In this document: one piece after another, positions 63,918 through 64,000 of the stretch
How positions within the stretch are numbered: the stretch's first letter is position 1
How the letters are laid out: each line of letters begins with the position of its first letter
NCBI RefSeq assembly: GCF_003353015.1
Contig: NZ_QREM01000007.1
Location: 400,681-464,680 of the forward strand
Length of the DNA stretch: 64,000 nucleotides
Reading direction: 5' to 3'
From: Xanthomonas arboricola
GTDB lineage: Bacteria; Pseudomonadota; Gammaproteobacteria; Xanthomonadales; Xanthomonadaceae
Made by a program: the position numbers and the translations under genes
The notes under the pieces: model-generated
What the model saw: only the letters and a program-made list of their open reading frames with translations
Told to the model about the DNA's origin: nothing
Databases searched by the model: none

Positions 63918-63993
63918 GTCCCCATCGTCTAGAGGCCTAGGACACCACCCTTTCACGGTGGACACCGGGGTTCGAATCCCCGTGGGGACGCCA
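63918..63993 (+). tRNA. tRNA-Glu (anticodon TTC)
   Basis: 76-nt cloverleaf with encoded CCA. Acceptor GTCCCCA pairs with TGGGGAC, anticodon stem CCACC...GGTGG with loop CTTTCAC (anticodon TTC), T arm CGGGG-TTCGAAT-CCCCG. It follows tRNA-Ala by 47 bases and is probably cotranscribed. Confidence 0.97.
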
Positions 63994-64000
63994 ATCATCT

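Noticed and set aside
63795..63993. tRNA genes as a genomic-island attachment site
   Set aside because: No integrase gene and no direct repeat of a tRNA 3' end can be seen in the window.

Overview
The window is a 64 kb piece of a GC-rich gammaproteobacterial chromosome. Gene content points to Xanthomonas: a type III effector gene of the XopR type with a textbook HrpX (PIP) promoter, an OhrR/Ohr pair with the Xanthomonas cysteine pattern (Cys22, Cys127, Cys131), an Entner-Doudoroff cluster, and intergenic GTAG-type palindromes typical of Xanthomonadaceae. I cannot name the species from the sequence alone.

Layout. 1-5.5 kb: start of an isovaleryl-CoA dehydrogenase gene with a divergent TetR regulator, a Xre/RES toxin-antitoxin pair, and a four-gene minus-strand operon (DUF4198, DUF3649, PepSY, DUF3325) behind a plausible Fur box. 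5.7-13.4 kb: membrane cytochrome c, ExeM/NucH extracellular nuclease, a divergent MerC / zinc-GTPase pair sharing a 21-bp Zur-like palindrome, the xopR effector gene with its PIP box, an EamA transporter and a hydrolase. 13.5-23.3 kb: zapE, ohrR-ohr, several oxidoreductases, an exported methyltransferase-like protein and rluE. 23.3-31.1 kb: repeat-rich spacers around hrpB (helicase), a chemotaxis receptor and a membrane protein with a collagen-like GPT tail.

31.1-46.6 kb: a long minus-strand envelope and respiration block: comEC, exbB-exbD-msbA-lpxK (lipid A flipping and 4'-phosphorylation), lolC-lolD (lipoprotein release), and the complete succinate dehydrogenase operon sdhCDAB, which also carries two assembly-factor genes (a 56-residue SDHAF4/DUF1674 protein first, sdhE last). 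ygfZ is divergent. 46.6-54 kb: a sugar-type ABC ATPase without permeases, divergent from zwf-glk-pgl-edd-eda, which turns glucose into pyruvate and glyceraldehyde-3-phosphate. A LacI-type operator lies between the two directions. 54.9-62.6 kb: an RND efflux operon (adaptor plus two permeases). 62.8-64 kb: two small cytochromes c, tRNA-Ala(GGC) and tRNA-Glu(TTC).

No insertion sequence, prophage or CRISPR array was seen. The most interesting signals are regulatory (PIP, Zur, Fur, OhrR and LacI-type sites) and structural: an intergenic repeat family whose hairpin arms change in sequence while staying paired, and three tandem palindromes between pgl and edd.
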